A stretch of 64,000 nucleotides of DNA from Azolla caroliniana (lineage: Eukaryota > Polypodiophyta): positions 21,638,001 to 21,702,000 of the forward strand of contig JBHGNT010000006.1 of assembly GCA_043228905.1 (NCBI GenBank), in the 5' to 3' direction. The position numbers and the translations under genes were made by a program. Positions within the stretch are counted from its first letter, which is position 1. Each line of letters opens with the position of its first letter. The notes beneath the pieces are model-generated. The model ran no database searches, had not been told where the DNA came from, and saw only the letters and a list, made by a program, of their open reading frames with translations. Shown here piece by piece: positions 20,418 to 30,369 of this stretch.

Positions 20418-20769
20418 AGAGGCGTGGATTAACAATTAGTACTATAAATTTAGAGGTTAGAGCTACTTTCTAGGTTAATGTTCATGTTTGAAGTTTTGAA
20501 CTTTGGATAAATTTTGGTTCATGTTTAGAACTTTGGATGCTATTTTGTTAGTTTTCAATGAATTTAAGGTCTTGATTTTTGTCTATAAAAATCTTGATTA
20601 TTTTCTATTTTTCATATTTTTTAAAAAAAATTTAGAGTAATAAAAATAAATATAAATATAAATATAGACGAATGGATTCCAATCATACTTGGAACCATTT
20701 CACGTATGAGTATGATACGAATATTCACGTATGAGTATGACACGTTTGAGACGTATGGCTAGAACTATG

Positions 20770-21402
20770 TGTCCGACAGAAGGACATGTCGGTGGCGGAT
20801 TACACGGCCCGGATCAAAGAGATCTGTGACTCGCTTGCCTCTATCAATGTTACCGTAGAGGAAGACGAGATGGTACAGGTCTATCTTGGGGGCTTGGTGT
20901 CTAAGTTCAGAGCGTTCCGAACGGCGGTTTGTACGAGGGAGAATACGCCGTCACTCCTTGTAGAGGAGAACCACGCTGGTGCGTCAACTAGCGCACCCAT
21001 TGAAAACCGAATGTTGTACACGGAAGCGGATCGGTCCCGTGGGTGTGGTGGAAGAGGCGGGTCGGCACACAATGGAAGCGGCCGGCAAGACTTGGAACAA
21101 AGGCACAGAGAATGTGCTGACAACAGTTCCGGACCCTCCGGGAGCAGGGGGAGTCATGGCGACATCGGAAGATGGCAAGAGAAAACTGCAACGGAATGTT
21201 GGTACTGTGGCAAAAAGGGCCATAGAGAAAGCGAGTGCTGGAGAAAACGTGTCGATTCAGACAAATCCGGATCCGGCAAGGCCGACAAGGATGGCTGGCA
21301 AAGCTCGCACTACGCGAAGGGATCGGGAGGATCCAAGAACAGTAACGGGCCAGCCTGGGTGATGAAGCACGAGGCGAACTCGATGAAGAAGACCACTTCC
21401 AA
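20770..21402 (+). pseudogene. Copia-1 Gag, C-terminal part with zinc knuckle
   Basis: The frame resumes after the hAT element as QKDMSVADYTARIKEICDSL, ASINVTVEEDEMVQVYLGGL, then ENTPSLLVEENHAGAST. A zinc knuckle CWYCGKKGHRESEC follows near 21207, which binds RNA during packaging. A Ser/Gly/Lys-rich stretch leads to MKKTTSN, where Copia-N starts. Relative to Copia-2 it lacks a few residues (FFDLQSM) in the ENTPS region. The protease motif that should come next is lost at the Copia-N insertion. Confidence 0.9.
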
Positions 21403-22058
21403 TGGGAATCGACGTTTCGATTCTCCTTCGTCTCTTCGGCCACAACCGAGTAAGCGCGAATCAATGCAGCAGAAAAATAGGAAACCACAGAGAAAGACAC
21501 GATACACAGGGATTAACGTGGAAAACCCTAAACGGGAAAAACCACGGGAGTACAAGACTCCAAACCACTATACACAGAGAAGTATACAATGGCGAGCTAC
21601 AAGGCGACGACCTTGAGCTCACTGTCTTCGCCACAGGCGGCGGTAATACACAGAGGCGTCGACCTCTTCCTTTCTCTCTCTCTCTCTCTCTCGGCTGCTC
21701 TCACTTCGCTCCCTCTAAGTGGAAAAACAGAAAATGAGCAACAACTTACAGCAGCAATAAACAGTTTGCCCTAAGTCATATTTATACACATATGACTTTC
21801 GGGCTATTTACAAATATAGCCTCAAGGGCCCTTGGCAAACATATTCACAAATATGTCCCCGCATCCGGATCTCTCTCTCCGGGTACATTCGTCATCCGGC
21901 TCCGTAACCGGGATCTTCATCATCCGGCTCCGTAACCGGGGTCTTCATCATCCGGCTCTGTAGCCGGGTACTCTTCATCCTCCGGTTCCGTAACCGCAAC
22001 CGGGCTTGCCGTCATCCATCTCCGGACATCCCATCCGGAGGGACCGTAAATCCCAACA
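21403..22058 (-). repeat. Copia-N 3' LTR
   Basis: On the minus strand it starts TGTTGGGATTTACGG at 22058 and reaches GATTCCCA at 21403; the final ACA present in the other copies is absent, so 656 of 659 bases remain. It contains a (CT)n run, three ~28-bp repeats of CATCCGGCTCCGTAACCGGG type (plus-strand view, 21892-21980) and a TATA box seen as TATTTATACA on the plus strand (21779-21788). One difference from the 5' LTR is T at 21959 versus C at 34141. Confidence 0.93.
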
Positions 22059-22073
22059 AACTCCCCCTTCACT
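22059..22073 (-). promoter_or_regulatory. Copia-N polypurine tract
   Basis: GTGAAGGGGGAGTT on the minus strand directly abuts the 3' LTR. It would resist RNase H and prime plus-strand DNA synthesis. It overlaps the end of the polyprotein frame. Confidence 0.85.
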
Positions 22074-25000
22074 TCGGCATGGGATGTCTTTCCAGTCCGA
22101 CCCTCTTCCGGCACGCTTCTAGCTTGTCGGGTGTGAGCACTTTGGTCAGCATATCTGACCCGTTCTCGTCCGTGTGGATCTTCGTCAGCACGAACTCCTG
22201 GTCTTCTATCCTTTCCCGGATCCAGTGATATCTTCGCTGGATGTGCTTCGTCCGGGAGTGATAGGCCGCGTTCTTCGCAAGGTGGATGGCACTCTGACTG
22301 TCGCAGTAGAGTCGGTACTCCTCCTGCCGGATACCGAGCTCTCTAATGAAGTCCTTCATCCATATTATTTCCTTGCCGGCTTCAACAGCCGCCATGTACT
22401 CCGCCTCCGTGGTTGACAATGCAACCGTCTTCTGCAGCCTCGACTGCCATGAAACAGCTCCCCCTGCATACGTCATCACATACCCTGATGTGGACCGGCT
22501 GGTATCTGCATCAGCCGACATATCCGAATCGGTGAAACCGTCGAGTTCGGGCTTTCCGGAGCCGAATCGGAGGCACACGTTTGCCGTGCCCTTCAGGTAT
22601 CGGAGTATCCATTTGACCGCGTTCCAATGCTCTTTGCCGGGATTGCTCATGTACCGGCTAACCACTCCAACTGCATATCCTATGTCTGGTCGGGTACACA
22701 CCATTGCGTACATCAAGCTCCAGACGGCAGAGGCATATGGTACTTTCATCATGTCCTCCTTCTCAGCCTTTGTCTTGGGGCTTTGCTTGCTGGACAGCTT
22801 GCAGTTTGTCGGGAGTGTTGACCCGACCGGTCTTGCCTCCGACATGTTGAACCGGTGAAGCACCTTTGTCACGTACTTCTCCTGTGACAGCCACAACTGC
22901 TTCTTCTTCCGGTCCCGGATGATGTGCATCCCTAGTATTTGCCTCGCCGGACCCAGGTCTTTCATTGAGAAGGTTCGGTGAAGGGCCTTCTTAAGCATCC
23001 GTATCTTGGCCTGGTCCCGTCCGACGATCAGCATGTCGTCCACGTACAGGAGGAGTATTAGAAAGTCTCCTCCTTCGAACTTCTTCACAAACACGCAGTG
23101 ATCGGACTGCGTTTTGTGGTACCCTTCGTCTGTCATGAAGGAGTCGAACTTCCGGTACCATTGCCGGGGAGCCTGCTTTAGACCGTAAAGGCTCTTCTTC
23201 AACCGGCATACCAGGTGCTCCTTCCCTTTCTTCTCGAATCCTTCCGGTTGCTGCATGTAGATCTCTTCTTCGAGGTCACCGTGAAGGAATGCCGTCTTCA
23301 CGTCCATCTGTTCTACCTCGAGGTCCATGCTTGCCGCTATGCTCAGCACCGTCCGGATGGAGGTCATCTTCACTACCGGGGCAAATATCTCGTCGAAGTC
23401 GACGCCCTTCTTCTGCTGAAACCCCTTCACCACGATCCTGGCTTTGTATCTCGGGGGGTTTCCGGCATCTCCCGGTTTCAGCTTGAACACCCACTTGTTA
23501 CGGAGTGCCCGTTTTCCTTTCGGCAACTCCACAAGTTCATATGTGTGGTTCTCATGCAGGGAATCCATCTCCTCCTGCATGGCACTCAACCACCTGCGGC
23601 TCTGGGTGTCATGCTTTGCTTCTTCAAAGCTCTCCGGCTCCCCCTCGTCGGTTAGCAGCACGTGCTCTGGTTCCGGAAATCTCCGGGGGGCCCTTCTCTC
23701 TCTTAGAGGATATCTCCGTTCCGGGGCTTCGGTAACCGGCTCCTCCGTTTCCTCTTCATCCGAATCCATTTCGGGATCGGGGCCGGTTCCGGTATCAGTT
23801 TCATCTTCCTCGGCCGGTTCTGTTTCTTCACCGTCTTCGGCCGGATCCTCGAGTGCTAACCGGTCCCTTGCCGGTCGGGATTGCTCCTCGTAGAGTTGAT
23901 TCTCACCGGTCGGCTTGGAGCTCTTCATCTTCTTCTCCGACTCCCAGTCGGCGAGTGTCTTGTCCTCCATGAAGATGATATCTCGACTCCTGAATATCTT
24001 CTTGTCGACCGGGTCCCATACTCGGTAGCCGAACTCGTCGTCGCCGTAACCGAGGAATATGCATGGCCGGGTCTTTGGATCTAACTTTCCTCTCCGGTCC
24101 TTTGCCACATGCACGTATGCGAGACACCCGAACACCTTCAGATGCCGGTAAGATACTTCCCTACCGGTCCACACTCTCTGCGGCGTGTCTCCGTCCAAAG
24201 GTACTGAGGGTGATCTGTTTATCACGTACGTCGCCGTCGACATTGCCTCAGCCCAAAACCCCTTGGGTAATTTCGCATGCGCCAGCATACTCCGGACCCT
24301 CTCCATTATGGTCCGGTTCATCCTCTCGGCCAGCCCGTTCAGTTCCGGCGTCTTTGGCACAGTAAACTCGAGTCGGATTCCCTTCGAGCGACAGTACTCC
24401 TGGAACTGCCCCCGGTATTCCCCTCCGTTATCCGCTCGTATCGCTTTCAGCTTCTTGCCGGATTCCCTTTCCACTCTCGCGTGGAGTTCTTTGAAGACGC
24501 CCAACACTTGGTCCTTTGTCTTCAACGGTGCCGTCCACAGCTTCCGGCTGTGATCATCAATGAATGTCACGAAGTACTGGGCTCCGCCATGTGACTTCGT
24601 TTCTACTTGACACACGTCAGTGTGCACCAGCTCCAATGGTGCACTACGTCTCGTCGGTGGCCTTGAGTGGAAGGAGGTCCGGTTTTGCTTACCGGCCAGG
24701 CAGTCGGTGCACTTCTCCAGGTGCACATGCTTCACTGGAATAAGGTTGTCTTCTGCAAGCCTCTTCATCCCCTTCTCACTCATGTGGCACAGTCTCTTGT
24801 GCCACAGCTCACCGGCAGTGTCAGCTGCCACGTTCAACTCTTCCGGACACAACCGGGCATTCATAAGGTACAGTGTGTTGACTTTCCGGGCCCGAGCCAC
24901 TATCAGGCTCCCCTTGCTGAACTTCATTACGCCGTTCCGGATGCTACCTGTGTAGCCTTCATCGTCTAGCCTCCCGGCCGAAATCAGGTTCAATCGAACC

Positions 25001-26142
25001 TCCGGAACGTGTCGGACATCCTTCAGCAGCATTTTGCATCCGGTTGATGTCATCAGCCACACGTCTCCTATGCCGGCAATCCGGCACGTACCTTCATTTC
25101 CCATCCGGACACAGCCATGCACTCCGGCTGTGTAGGATGAGAAGTATCTTCTCTCCGGGGTCAGGTGGAACGATGCTCCGGAATCGACCACCCAGGTCGT
25201 CTCATCGCCGGCAACGTTTAGTTCACCTTCTTCGGTGATGAGCATGATCTCTTCTTCACTTGCCGCGAGTGCCGTCGTTCCTTTCCGGTCCTGCCCTCGC
25301 CGATCCGGACCTCTCCGGTCCGTGGATCCCCGGTATGCACCGTTTCGTTCCGGTGACTTCTTCGAATCGGTGTCGTCGGCTCCGTTGTCTTTTCGGTAAT
25401 GCCGACAATTCTTCCGGAAGTGCCCCGGCTTCCCACAGTGGAAGCATGTGGGTCTTCCTCTTGACTGCGACCGGGTCCCCGACTTCTCCCGTCTTTGCGG
25501 ACTCCGGTTCCATTGTCTTCCCCGATCCGATTCGGTAAGCAGCGCCTTCGGGTCGGAGGCCGGTTCTTTATCTCTCCGGCGCGCTTCTTCGTTCAAAATA
25601 CTTGTCTTTACCGTTTGTAGAGACAAGTTATCTTCGGTGCAGGAGGTGCTGAGAGTCACCACCAAGTTCTCCCAGCTTTCCGGCAATGTACACATCAGAA
25701 TGATGGCTTGCATTGCATCCTCCAGCGGGAACTTGATCGCCGCAAGCTGGTTCACGAATCCCATGAACGTGCTTACGTGTTCCACCATACTCTCGCCATC
25801 CCGGTACTTGAGGTTCACTATCTTCCTCATCAGGGAGGTCCGGTTCAACGCATTCTTCCTCTCGTAGAGGCCCGACAGCTTCCGCCACATCTCGTATGCG
25901 TTGGTGTCGTTCGCCACATGTTGTAGAACGCTCACGTCGACGTATTGCCGGATGGTTGCAACGGCTTTCCGGTTCAGAAGCCTCCATTCCGTCTCAAGTA
26001 CCCCCTTCGGTATTTCCGACCTGTCAATCGGTTCGTACAGGTCCCGAACAATCAGAAGATCCTCCATTTTGATCTTCCAGTCGGCGTAGTTCTGCGCATT
26101 CAGCACCATCATCCCCGGCTGCCCGCTGCTGCCGCCTTCCAT
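22069..26142 (-). CDS. Copia-N Gag-PR-IN-RT-RH polyprotein, complete
   Basis: 1,357 residues from the ATG at 26142, 17 bases past the primer site; no stop or frameshift. Gag UBN2 region 1-200; zinc knuckle CFHCGKPGHFRKNC 233-246; protease DSGAS 320-324; GAG_pre-integrase LWHKRLCHMS near 446 with CTDCLAGK; integrase acidic triad D509 (HTDVCQ), D571 (ADNGGEY), E606 (LNGLAERMN); reverse transcriptase with QMDVKTAFLHGDLEEEIYM and YVDDM 1033-1037; RNase H with FTDSD near 1203, STTEAEY near 1244, SRTKHI. Everything a copia element needs is present, so it could be an autonomous driver. One odd point is AVWSLMYAM near 1139, where family members usually have AVGSLMY. Its Gag-PR differs at several positions from the Gag-PR of the tandem units. 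Confidence 0.95.
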   Translation of the reverse strand: MEGGSSGQPGMMVLNAQNYADWKIKMEDLLIVRDLYEPIDRSEIPKGVLETEWRLLNRKAVATIRQYVDVSVLQHVANDTNAYEMWRKLSGLYERKNALNRTSLMRKIVNLKYRDGESMVEHVSTFMGFVNQLAAIKFPLEDAMQAIILMCTLPESWENLVVTLSTSCTEDNLSLQTVKTSILNEEARRRDKEPASDPKALLTESDRGRQWNRSPQRREKSGTRSQSRGRPTCFHCGKPGHFRKNCRHYRKDNGADDTDSKKSPERNGAYRGSTDRRGPDRRGQDRKGTTALAASEEEIMLITEEGELNVAGDETTWVVDSGASFHLTPERRYFSSYTAGVHGCVRMGNEGTCRIAGIGDVWLMTSTGCKMLLKDVRHVPEVRLNLISAGRLDDEGYTGSIRNGVMKFSKGSLIVARARKVNTLYLMNARLCPEELNVAADTAGELWHKRLCHMSEKGMKRLAEDNLIPVKHVHLEKCTDCLAGKQNRTSFHSRPPTRRSAPLELVHTDVCQVETKSHGGAQYFVTFIDDHSRKLWTAPLKTKDQVLGVFKELHARVERESGKKLKAIRADNGGEYRGQFQEYCRSKGIRLEFTVPKTPELNGLAERMNRTIMERVRSMLAHAKLPKGFWAEAMSTATYVINRSPSVPLDGDTPQRVWTGREVSYRHLKVFGCLAYVHVAKDRRGKLDPKTRPCIFLGYGDDEFGYRVWDPVDKKIFRSRDIIFMEDKTLADWESEKKMKSSKPTGENQLYEEQSRPARDRLALEDPAEDGEETEPAEEDETDTGTGPDPEMDSDEEETEEPVTEAPERRYPLRERRAPRRFPEPEHVLLTDEGEPESFEEAKHDTQSRRWLSAMQEEMDSLHENHTYELVELPKGKRALRNKWVFKLKPGDAGNPPRYKARIVVKGFQQKKGVDFDEIFAPVVKMTSIRTVLSIAASMDLEVEQMDVKTAFLHGDLEEEIYMQQPEGFEKKGKEHLVCRLKKSLYGLKQAPRQWYRKFDSFMTDEGYHKTQSDHCVFVKKFEGGDFLILLLYVDDMLIVGRDQAKIRMLKKALHRTFSMKDLGPARQILGMHIIRDRKKKQLWLSQEKYVTKVLHRFNMSEARPVGSTLPTNCKLSSKQSPKTKAEKEDMMKVPYASAVWSLMYAMVCTRPDIGYAVGVVSRYMSNPGKEHWNAVKWILRYLKGTANVCLRFGSGKPELDGFTDSDMSADADTSRSTSGYVMTYAGGAVSWQSRLQKTVALSTTEAEYMAAVEAGKEIIWMKDFIRELGIRQEEYRLYCDSQSAIHLAKNAAYHSRTKHIQRRYHWIRERIEDQEFVLTKIHTDENGSDMLTKVLTPDKLEACRKRVGLERHPMPK

Positions 26143-26158
26143 TTTCTGCACTGCCGTC

Positions 26159-26170
26159 GCTCTGATACCA
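26159..26170 (-). promoter_or_regulatory. Primer-binding site of the complete Copia-N copy
   Basis: TGGTATCAGAGC on the minus strand, three bases after the LTR end, complementary to initiator-Met tRNA. Identical sites recur at 28011-28022, 29863-29874, 31715-31726 and 33567-33578, one per LTR. Confidence 0.92.
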
Positions 26171-26173
26171 ATT

Positions 26174-26678
26174 TGTTGGGAATCGACGTTTCGATTCTCC
26201 TTCGTCTCTTCGGCCACAACCGAGTAAGCGCGAATCAATGCAGCAGAAAAATAGGAAACCACAGAGAAAGACACGATACACAGGGATTAACGTGGAAAAC
26301 CCTAAACGGGAAAAACCACGGGAGTACAAGACTCCAAACCACTATACACAGAGAAGTATACAATGGCGAGCTACAAGGCGACAACCTTGAGCTCACTGTC
26401 TTCGCCACAGGCGGCGGTAATACACAGAGGCGTCGACCTCTTCCTTTCTCTCTCTCTCTCTCTCTCGGCTGCTCTCACTTCGCTCCCTCTAAGTGGAAAA
26501 ACAGAAAATGAGCAACAACTTACAGCAGCAATAAACAGTTTGCCCTAAGTCATATTTATACACATATGACTTTCGGGCTATTTACAAATATAGCCTCAAG
26601 GGCCCTTGGCAAACATATTCACAAATATGTCCCCGCATCCGGATCTCTCTCTCCGGGTACATTCGTCATCCGGCTCCG
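26174..26678 (-). repeat. Trimmed LTR A (in front of the complete polyprotein)
   Basis: 505 of 659 LTR bases, lacking the outer U3 on the minus strand but keeping the TATTTATACA (TATA) site near 26553-26562, the CT tract and the intact inner end ...CCCAACA. It therefore serves as the immediate 5' LTR of the complete copy. It carries the A variant at 26383. Sister copies are 28026-28530, 29878-30382 and 31730-32234. Confidence 0.92.
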
Positions 26679-27994
26679 GGTACGTTCAGCTCTTCCGGAC
26701 ACAACCAGGCATTCATAAGGTACAGTGTGTTGACTTTCCGGGCCCGAGCCACTATCAGGCTTCCCTTGCTGAACTTCATTACGCCGTTCCGGATGCTACC
26801 TGTGTAGCCTTCATCGTCTAGCCTCCCGGCCGAAATCAGGTTTAATCGAACCTCCGGAACGTGTCGGACATCCTTCAGCAGCATTTTGCATCCGGTCGGG
26901 GTTGTCAACCATACGTCTCCTATGCCGGCAATCCGGCACGTACCTTCATTTCCCATCCGAACACAGCCATGTTCACCGGCTGTGTAGGATGAGAAGTATC
27001 TCCTTTCCGGGGTCAGGTGGAACGACGCTCCGGAATCGACCACCCAGGTAGTCTCATCGCCGGCAATGTTTAGTTCACCTTCTTCGGTGATGAGCATGAT
27101 CTCCTCTTCACTTGCCGCGAGTGCCGTCGTTCCTTTCCGGTCCTGCCCTCGCCGATCCGGACCTCTCCGGTCCGTGGCTCCCCGGTATGCACCGTTTCGT
27201 TCCGGTGACTTCTTCGAATCGGTGTCGTCGGCTCCGTTGTCTTTTCGGTAATGCCGACAATTCTTCCGGAAGTGCCCCGGCTTCCCACAGTGGAAGCATG
27301 TGGGTCTTCCTCTTGACTGCGACCGGGTCCCCGACTTCTCCCGTCTTTGCGGACTCCGGTTCCATTGTCTTCCCCGATCCGATTCGGTAAGCAGCGCCTT
27401 CGGGTCGGAGGCCGGTTCTTTATCTCTCCGGCGCGCTTCTTCGTTCAAAATACTTGTCTTTACCGTTTGTAGAGACAAGTTATCTTCGGTGCAGGAGGTG
27501 CTGAGAGTCACCACCAAGTTCTCCCAGCTTTCCGGCAATGTACACATCAGAATGATGGCTTGCATTGCATCCTCCAGCGGGAACTTGATCGCCGCAAGCT
27601 GGTTCACGAATCCCATGAACGTGCTTACGTGTTCCACCATACTCTCGCCGTCCCGGTACTTGAGGTTCACTATCTTCCTCATCAGGGAGGTCCGGTTCAA
27701 CGCATTCTTCCTCTCGTAGAGGCCCGACAGCTTCCGCCACATCTCGTATGCGTTGGTGTCGTTCGCCACATGTTGTAGAACGCTCACGTCGACGTATTGC
27801 CGGATGGTTGCAACGGCTTTCCGGTTCAGAAGCCTCCATTCCGTCTCAAGTACCCCCTTCGGTATTTCCGACCTGTCAATCGGTTCGTACAGGTCCCGAA
27901 CAATCAGAAGATCCTCCATTTTGATCTTCCAGTCGGCGTAGTTCTGCGCATTCAGCACCATCATCCCCGGCTGCCCGCTGCTGCCGCCTTCCAT
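26666..27994 (-). CDS. Gag-protease ORF, tandem unit 1
   Basis: 442 residues from an ATG 17 bases past the primer site (28011-28022). Contains the complete UBN2 Gag, the zinc knuckle CFHCGKPGHFRKNC, the protease motif WVVDSGASFHLTPERRYF and the start of the GAG_pre-integrase region (LCPEELNV), then reads 4 residues of LTR-encoded PGAG into a stop. So it would give Gag plus protease and nothing else. Differences from the complete copy include ATDRRG for STDRRG, LNIAGD for LNVAGD, TAGEHGC for TAGVHGC, LTTPTGC for LMTSTGC and NAWLC for NARLC. It is open throughout. Copia elements elsewhere make Gag-PR from a shorter RNA; here the shorter form is fixed in DNA. Confidence 0.9.
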   Translation of the reverse strand: MEGGSSGQPGMMVLNAQNYADWKIKMEDLLIVRDLYEPIDRSEIPKGVLETEWRLLNRKAVATIRQYVDVSVLQHVANDTNAYEMWRKLSGLYERKNALNRTSLMRKIVNLKYRDGESMVEHVSTFMGFVNQLAAIKFPLEDAMQAIILMCTLPESWENLVVTLSTSCTEDNLSLQTVKTSILNEEARRRDKEPASDPKALLTESDRGRQWNRSPQRREKSGTRSQSRGRPTCFHCGKPGHFRKNCRHYRKDNGADDTDSKKSPERNGAYRGATDRRGPDRRGQDRKGTTALAASEEEIMLITEEGELNIAGDETTWVVDSGASFHLTPERRYFSSYTAGEHGCVRMGNEGTCRIAGIGDVWLTTPTGCKMLLKDVRHVPEVRLNLISAGRLDDEGYTGSIRNGVMKFSKGSLIVARARKVNTLYLMNAWLCPEELNVPGAG

Positions 27995-28517
27995 TTTCTG
28001 CACTGCCGTCGCTCTGATACCAATTTGTTGGGAATCGACGTTTCGATTCTCCTTCGTCTCTTCGGCCACAACCGAGTAAGCGCGAATCAATGCAGCAGAA
28101 AAATAGGAAACCACAGAGAAAGACACGATACACAGGGATTAACGTGGAAAACCCTAAACGGGAAAAACCACGGGAGTACAAGACTCCAAACCACTATACA
28201 CAGAGAAGTATACAATGGCGAGCTACAAGGCGACAACCTTGAGCTCACTGTCTTCGCCACAGGCGGCGGTAATACACAGAGGCGTCGACCTCTTCCTTTC
28301 TCTCTCTCTCTCTCTCTCGGCTGCTCTCACTTCGCTCCCTCTAAGTGGAAAAACAGAAAATGAGCAACAACTTACAGCAGCAATAAACAGTTTGCCCTAA
28401 GTCATATTTATACACATATGACTTTCGGGCTATTTACAAATATAGCCTCAAGGGCCCTTGGCAAACATATTCACAAATATGTCCCCGCATCCGGATCTCT
28501 CTCTCCGGGTACATTCG

Positions 28518-29846
28518 TCATCCGGCTCCGGGTACGTTCAGCTCTTCCGGACACAACCAGGCATTCATAAGGTACAGTGTGTTGACTTTCCGGGCCCGAG
28601 CCACTATCAGGCTTCCCTTGCTGAACTTCATTACGCCGTTCCGGATGCTACCTGTGTAGCCTTCATCGTCTAGCCTCCCGGCCGAAATCAGGTTTAATCG
28701 AACCTCCGGAACGTGTCGGACATCCTTCAGCAGCATTTTGCATCCGGTCGGGGTTGTCAACCATACGTCTCCTATGCCGGCAATCCGGCACGTACCTTCA
28801 TTTCCCATCCGAACACAGCCATGTTCACCGGCTGTGTAGGATGAGAAGTATCTCCTTTCCGGGGTCAGGTGGAACGACGCTCCGGAATCGACCACCCAGG
28901 TAGTCTCATCGCCGGCAATGTTTAGTTCACCTTCTTCGGTGATGAGCATGATCTCCTCTTCACTTGCCGCGAGTGCCGTCGTTCCTTTCCGGTCCTGCCC
29001 TCGCCGATCCGGACCTCTCCGGTCCGTGGCTCCCCGGTATGCACCGTTTCGTTCCGGTGACTTCTTCGAATCGGTGTCGTCGGCTCCGTTGTCTTTTCGG
29101 TAATGCCGACAATTCTTCCGGAAGTGCCCCGGCTTCCCACAGTGGAAGCATGTGGGTCTTCCTCTTGACTGCGACCGGGTCCCCGACTTCTCCCGTCTTT
29201 GCGGACTCCGGTTCCATTGTCTTCCCCGATCCGATTCGGTAAGCAGCGCCTTCGGGTCGGAGGCCGGTTCTTTATCTCTCCGGCGCGCTTCTTCGTTCAA
29301 AATACTTGTCTTTACCGTTTGTAGAGACAAGTTATCTTCGGTGCAGGAGGTGCTGAGAGTCACCACCAAGTTCTCCCAGCTTTCCGGCAATGTACACATC
29401 AGAATGATGGCTTGCATTGCATCCTCCAGCGGGAACTTGATCGCCGCAAGCTGGTTCACGAATCCCATGAACGTGCTTACGTGTTCCACCATACTCTCGC
29501 CGTCCCGGTACTTGAGGTTCACTATCTTCCTCATCAGGGAGGTCCGGTTCAACGCATTCTTCCTCTCGTAGAGGCCCGACAGCTTCCGCCACATCTCGTA
29601 TGCGTTGGTGTCGTTCGCCACATGTTGTAGAACGCTCACGTCGACGTATTGCCGGATGGTTGCAACGGCTTTCCGGTTCAGAAGCCTCCATTCCGTCTCA
29701 AGTACCCCCTTCGGTATTTCCGACCTGTCAATCGGTTCGTACAGGTCCCGAACAATCAGAAGATCCTCCATTTTGATCTTCCAGTCGGCGTAGTTCTGCG
29801 CATTCAGCACCATCATCCCCGGCTGCCCGCTGCTGCCGCCTTCCAT
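28518..29846 (-). CDS. Gag-protease ORF, tandem unit 2
   Basis: Predicted protein identical to unit 1 as read here (442 residues, Gag, zinc knuckle, DSGAS protease motif, PGAG end). Its own upstream LTR is 29878-30382, with the G variant at 30087, and the primer site is 29863-29874. The LTR downstream of it (28026-28530) carries the A variant, so this unit lies at the boundary between the two LTR subtypes. Confidence 0.9.
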   Translation of the reverse strand: MEGGSSGQPGMMVLNAQNYADWKIKMEDLLIVRDLYEPIDRSEIPKGVLETEWRLLNRKAVATIRQYVDVSVLQHVANDTNAYEMWRKLSGLYERKNALNRTSLMRKIVNLKYRDGESMVEHVSTFMGFVNQLAAIKFPLEDAMQAIILMCTLPESWENLVVTLSTSCTEDNLSLQTVKTSILNEEARRRDKEPASDPKALLTESDRGRQWNRSPQRREKSGTRSQSRGRPTCFHCGKPGHFRKNCRHYRKDNGADDTDSKKSPERNGAYRGATDRRGPDRRGQDRKGTTALAASEEEIMLITEEGELNIAGDETTWVVDSGASFHLTPERRYFSSYTAGEHGCVRMGNEGTCRIAGIGDVWLTTPTGCKMLLKDVRHVPEVRLNLISAGRLDDEGYTGSIRNGVMKFSKGSLIVARARKVNTLYLMNAWLCPEELNVPGAG

Positions 29847-30369
29847 TTTCTGCACTGCCGTCGCTCTGATACCAATTTGTTGGGAATCGACGTTTCGATT
29901 CTCCTTCGTCTCTTCGGCCACAACCGAGTAAGCGCGAATCAATGCAGCAGAAAAATAGGAAACCACAGAGAAAGACACGATACACAGGGATTAACGTGGA
30001 AAACCCTAAACGGGAAAAACCACGGGAGTACAAGACTCCAAACCACTATACACAGAGAAGTATACAATGGCGAGCTACAAGGCGACGACCTTGAGCTCAC
30101 TGTCTTCGCCACAGGCGGCGGTAATACACAGAGGCGTCGACCTCTTCCTTTCTCTCTCTCTCTCTCTCTCGGCTGCTCTCACTTCGCTCCCTCTAAGTGG
30201 AAAAACAGAAAATGAGCAACAACTTACAGCAGCAATAAACAGTTTGCCCTAAGTCATATTTATACACATATGACTTTCGGGCTATTTACAAATATAGCCT
30301 CAAGGGCCCTTGGCAAACATATTCACAAATATGTCCCCGCATCCGGATCTCTCTCTCCGGGTACATTCG

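Larger units (their letters stand above)
16539..20769 (+). mobile_element. hAT transposon, 4,231 bp, with full-length transposase
   Basis: It is flanked by TGTCCGAC on both sides (16531-16538, 20770-20777), an 8-bp target duplication. Termini are CATAGTTCCTAATATTCG and the inverse of CATAGTTCTAGCCATACG, so the shared end is CATAGTTC plus scattered matches. Subterminal DNA has a hairpin around GCGTACGTCC/GGACGTACGC (16556-16583) on the left and two copies of CACGTATGAGTATGA on the right, likely transposase binding sites. Copia-2 at 53355-53375 gives the empty site. The element is AT-rich, in contrast to the GC-richer Copia-1 around it. Confidence 0.93.

Noticed and set aside
22991-25987. Many open frames in the other five frames across Copia-N
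   Set aside because: They are shadows caused by the GC-rich, stop-poor polyprotein sequence.
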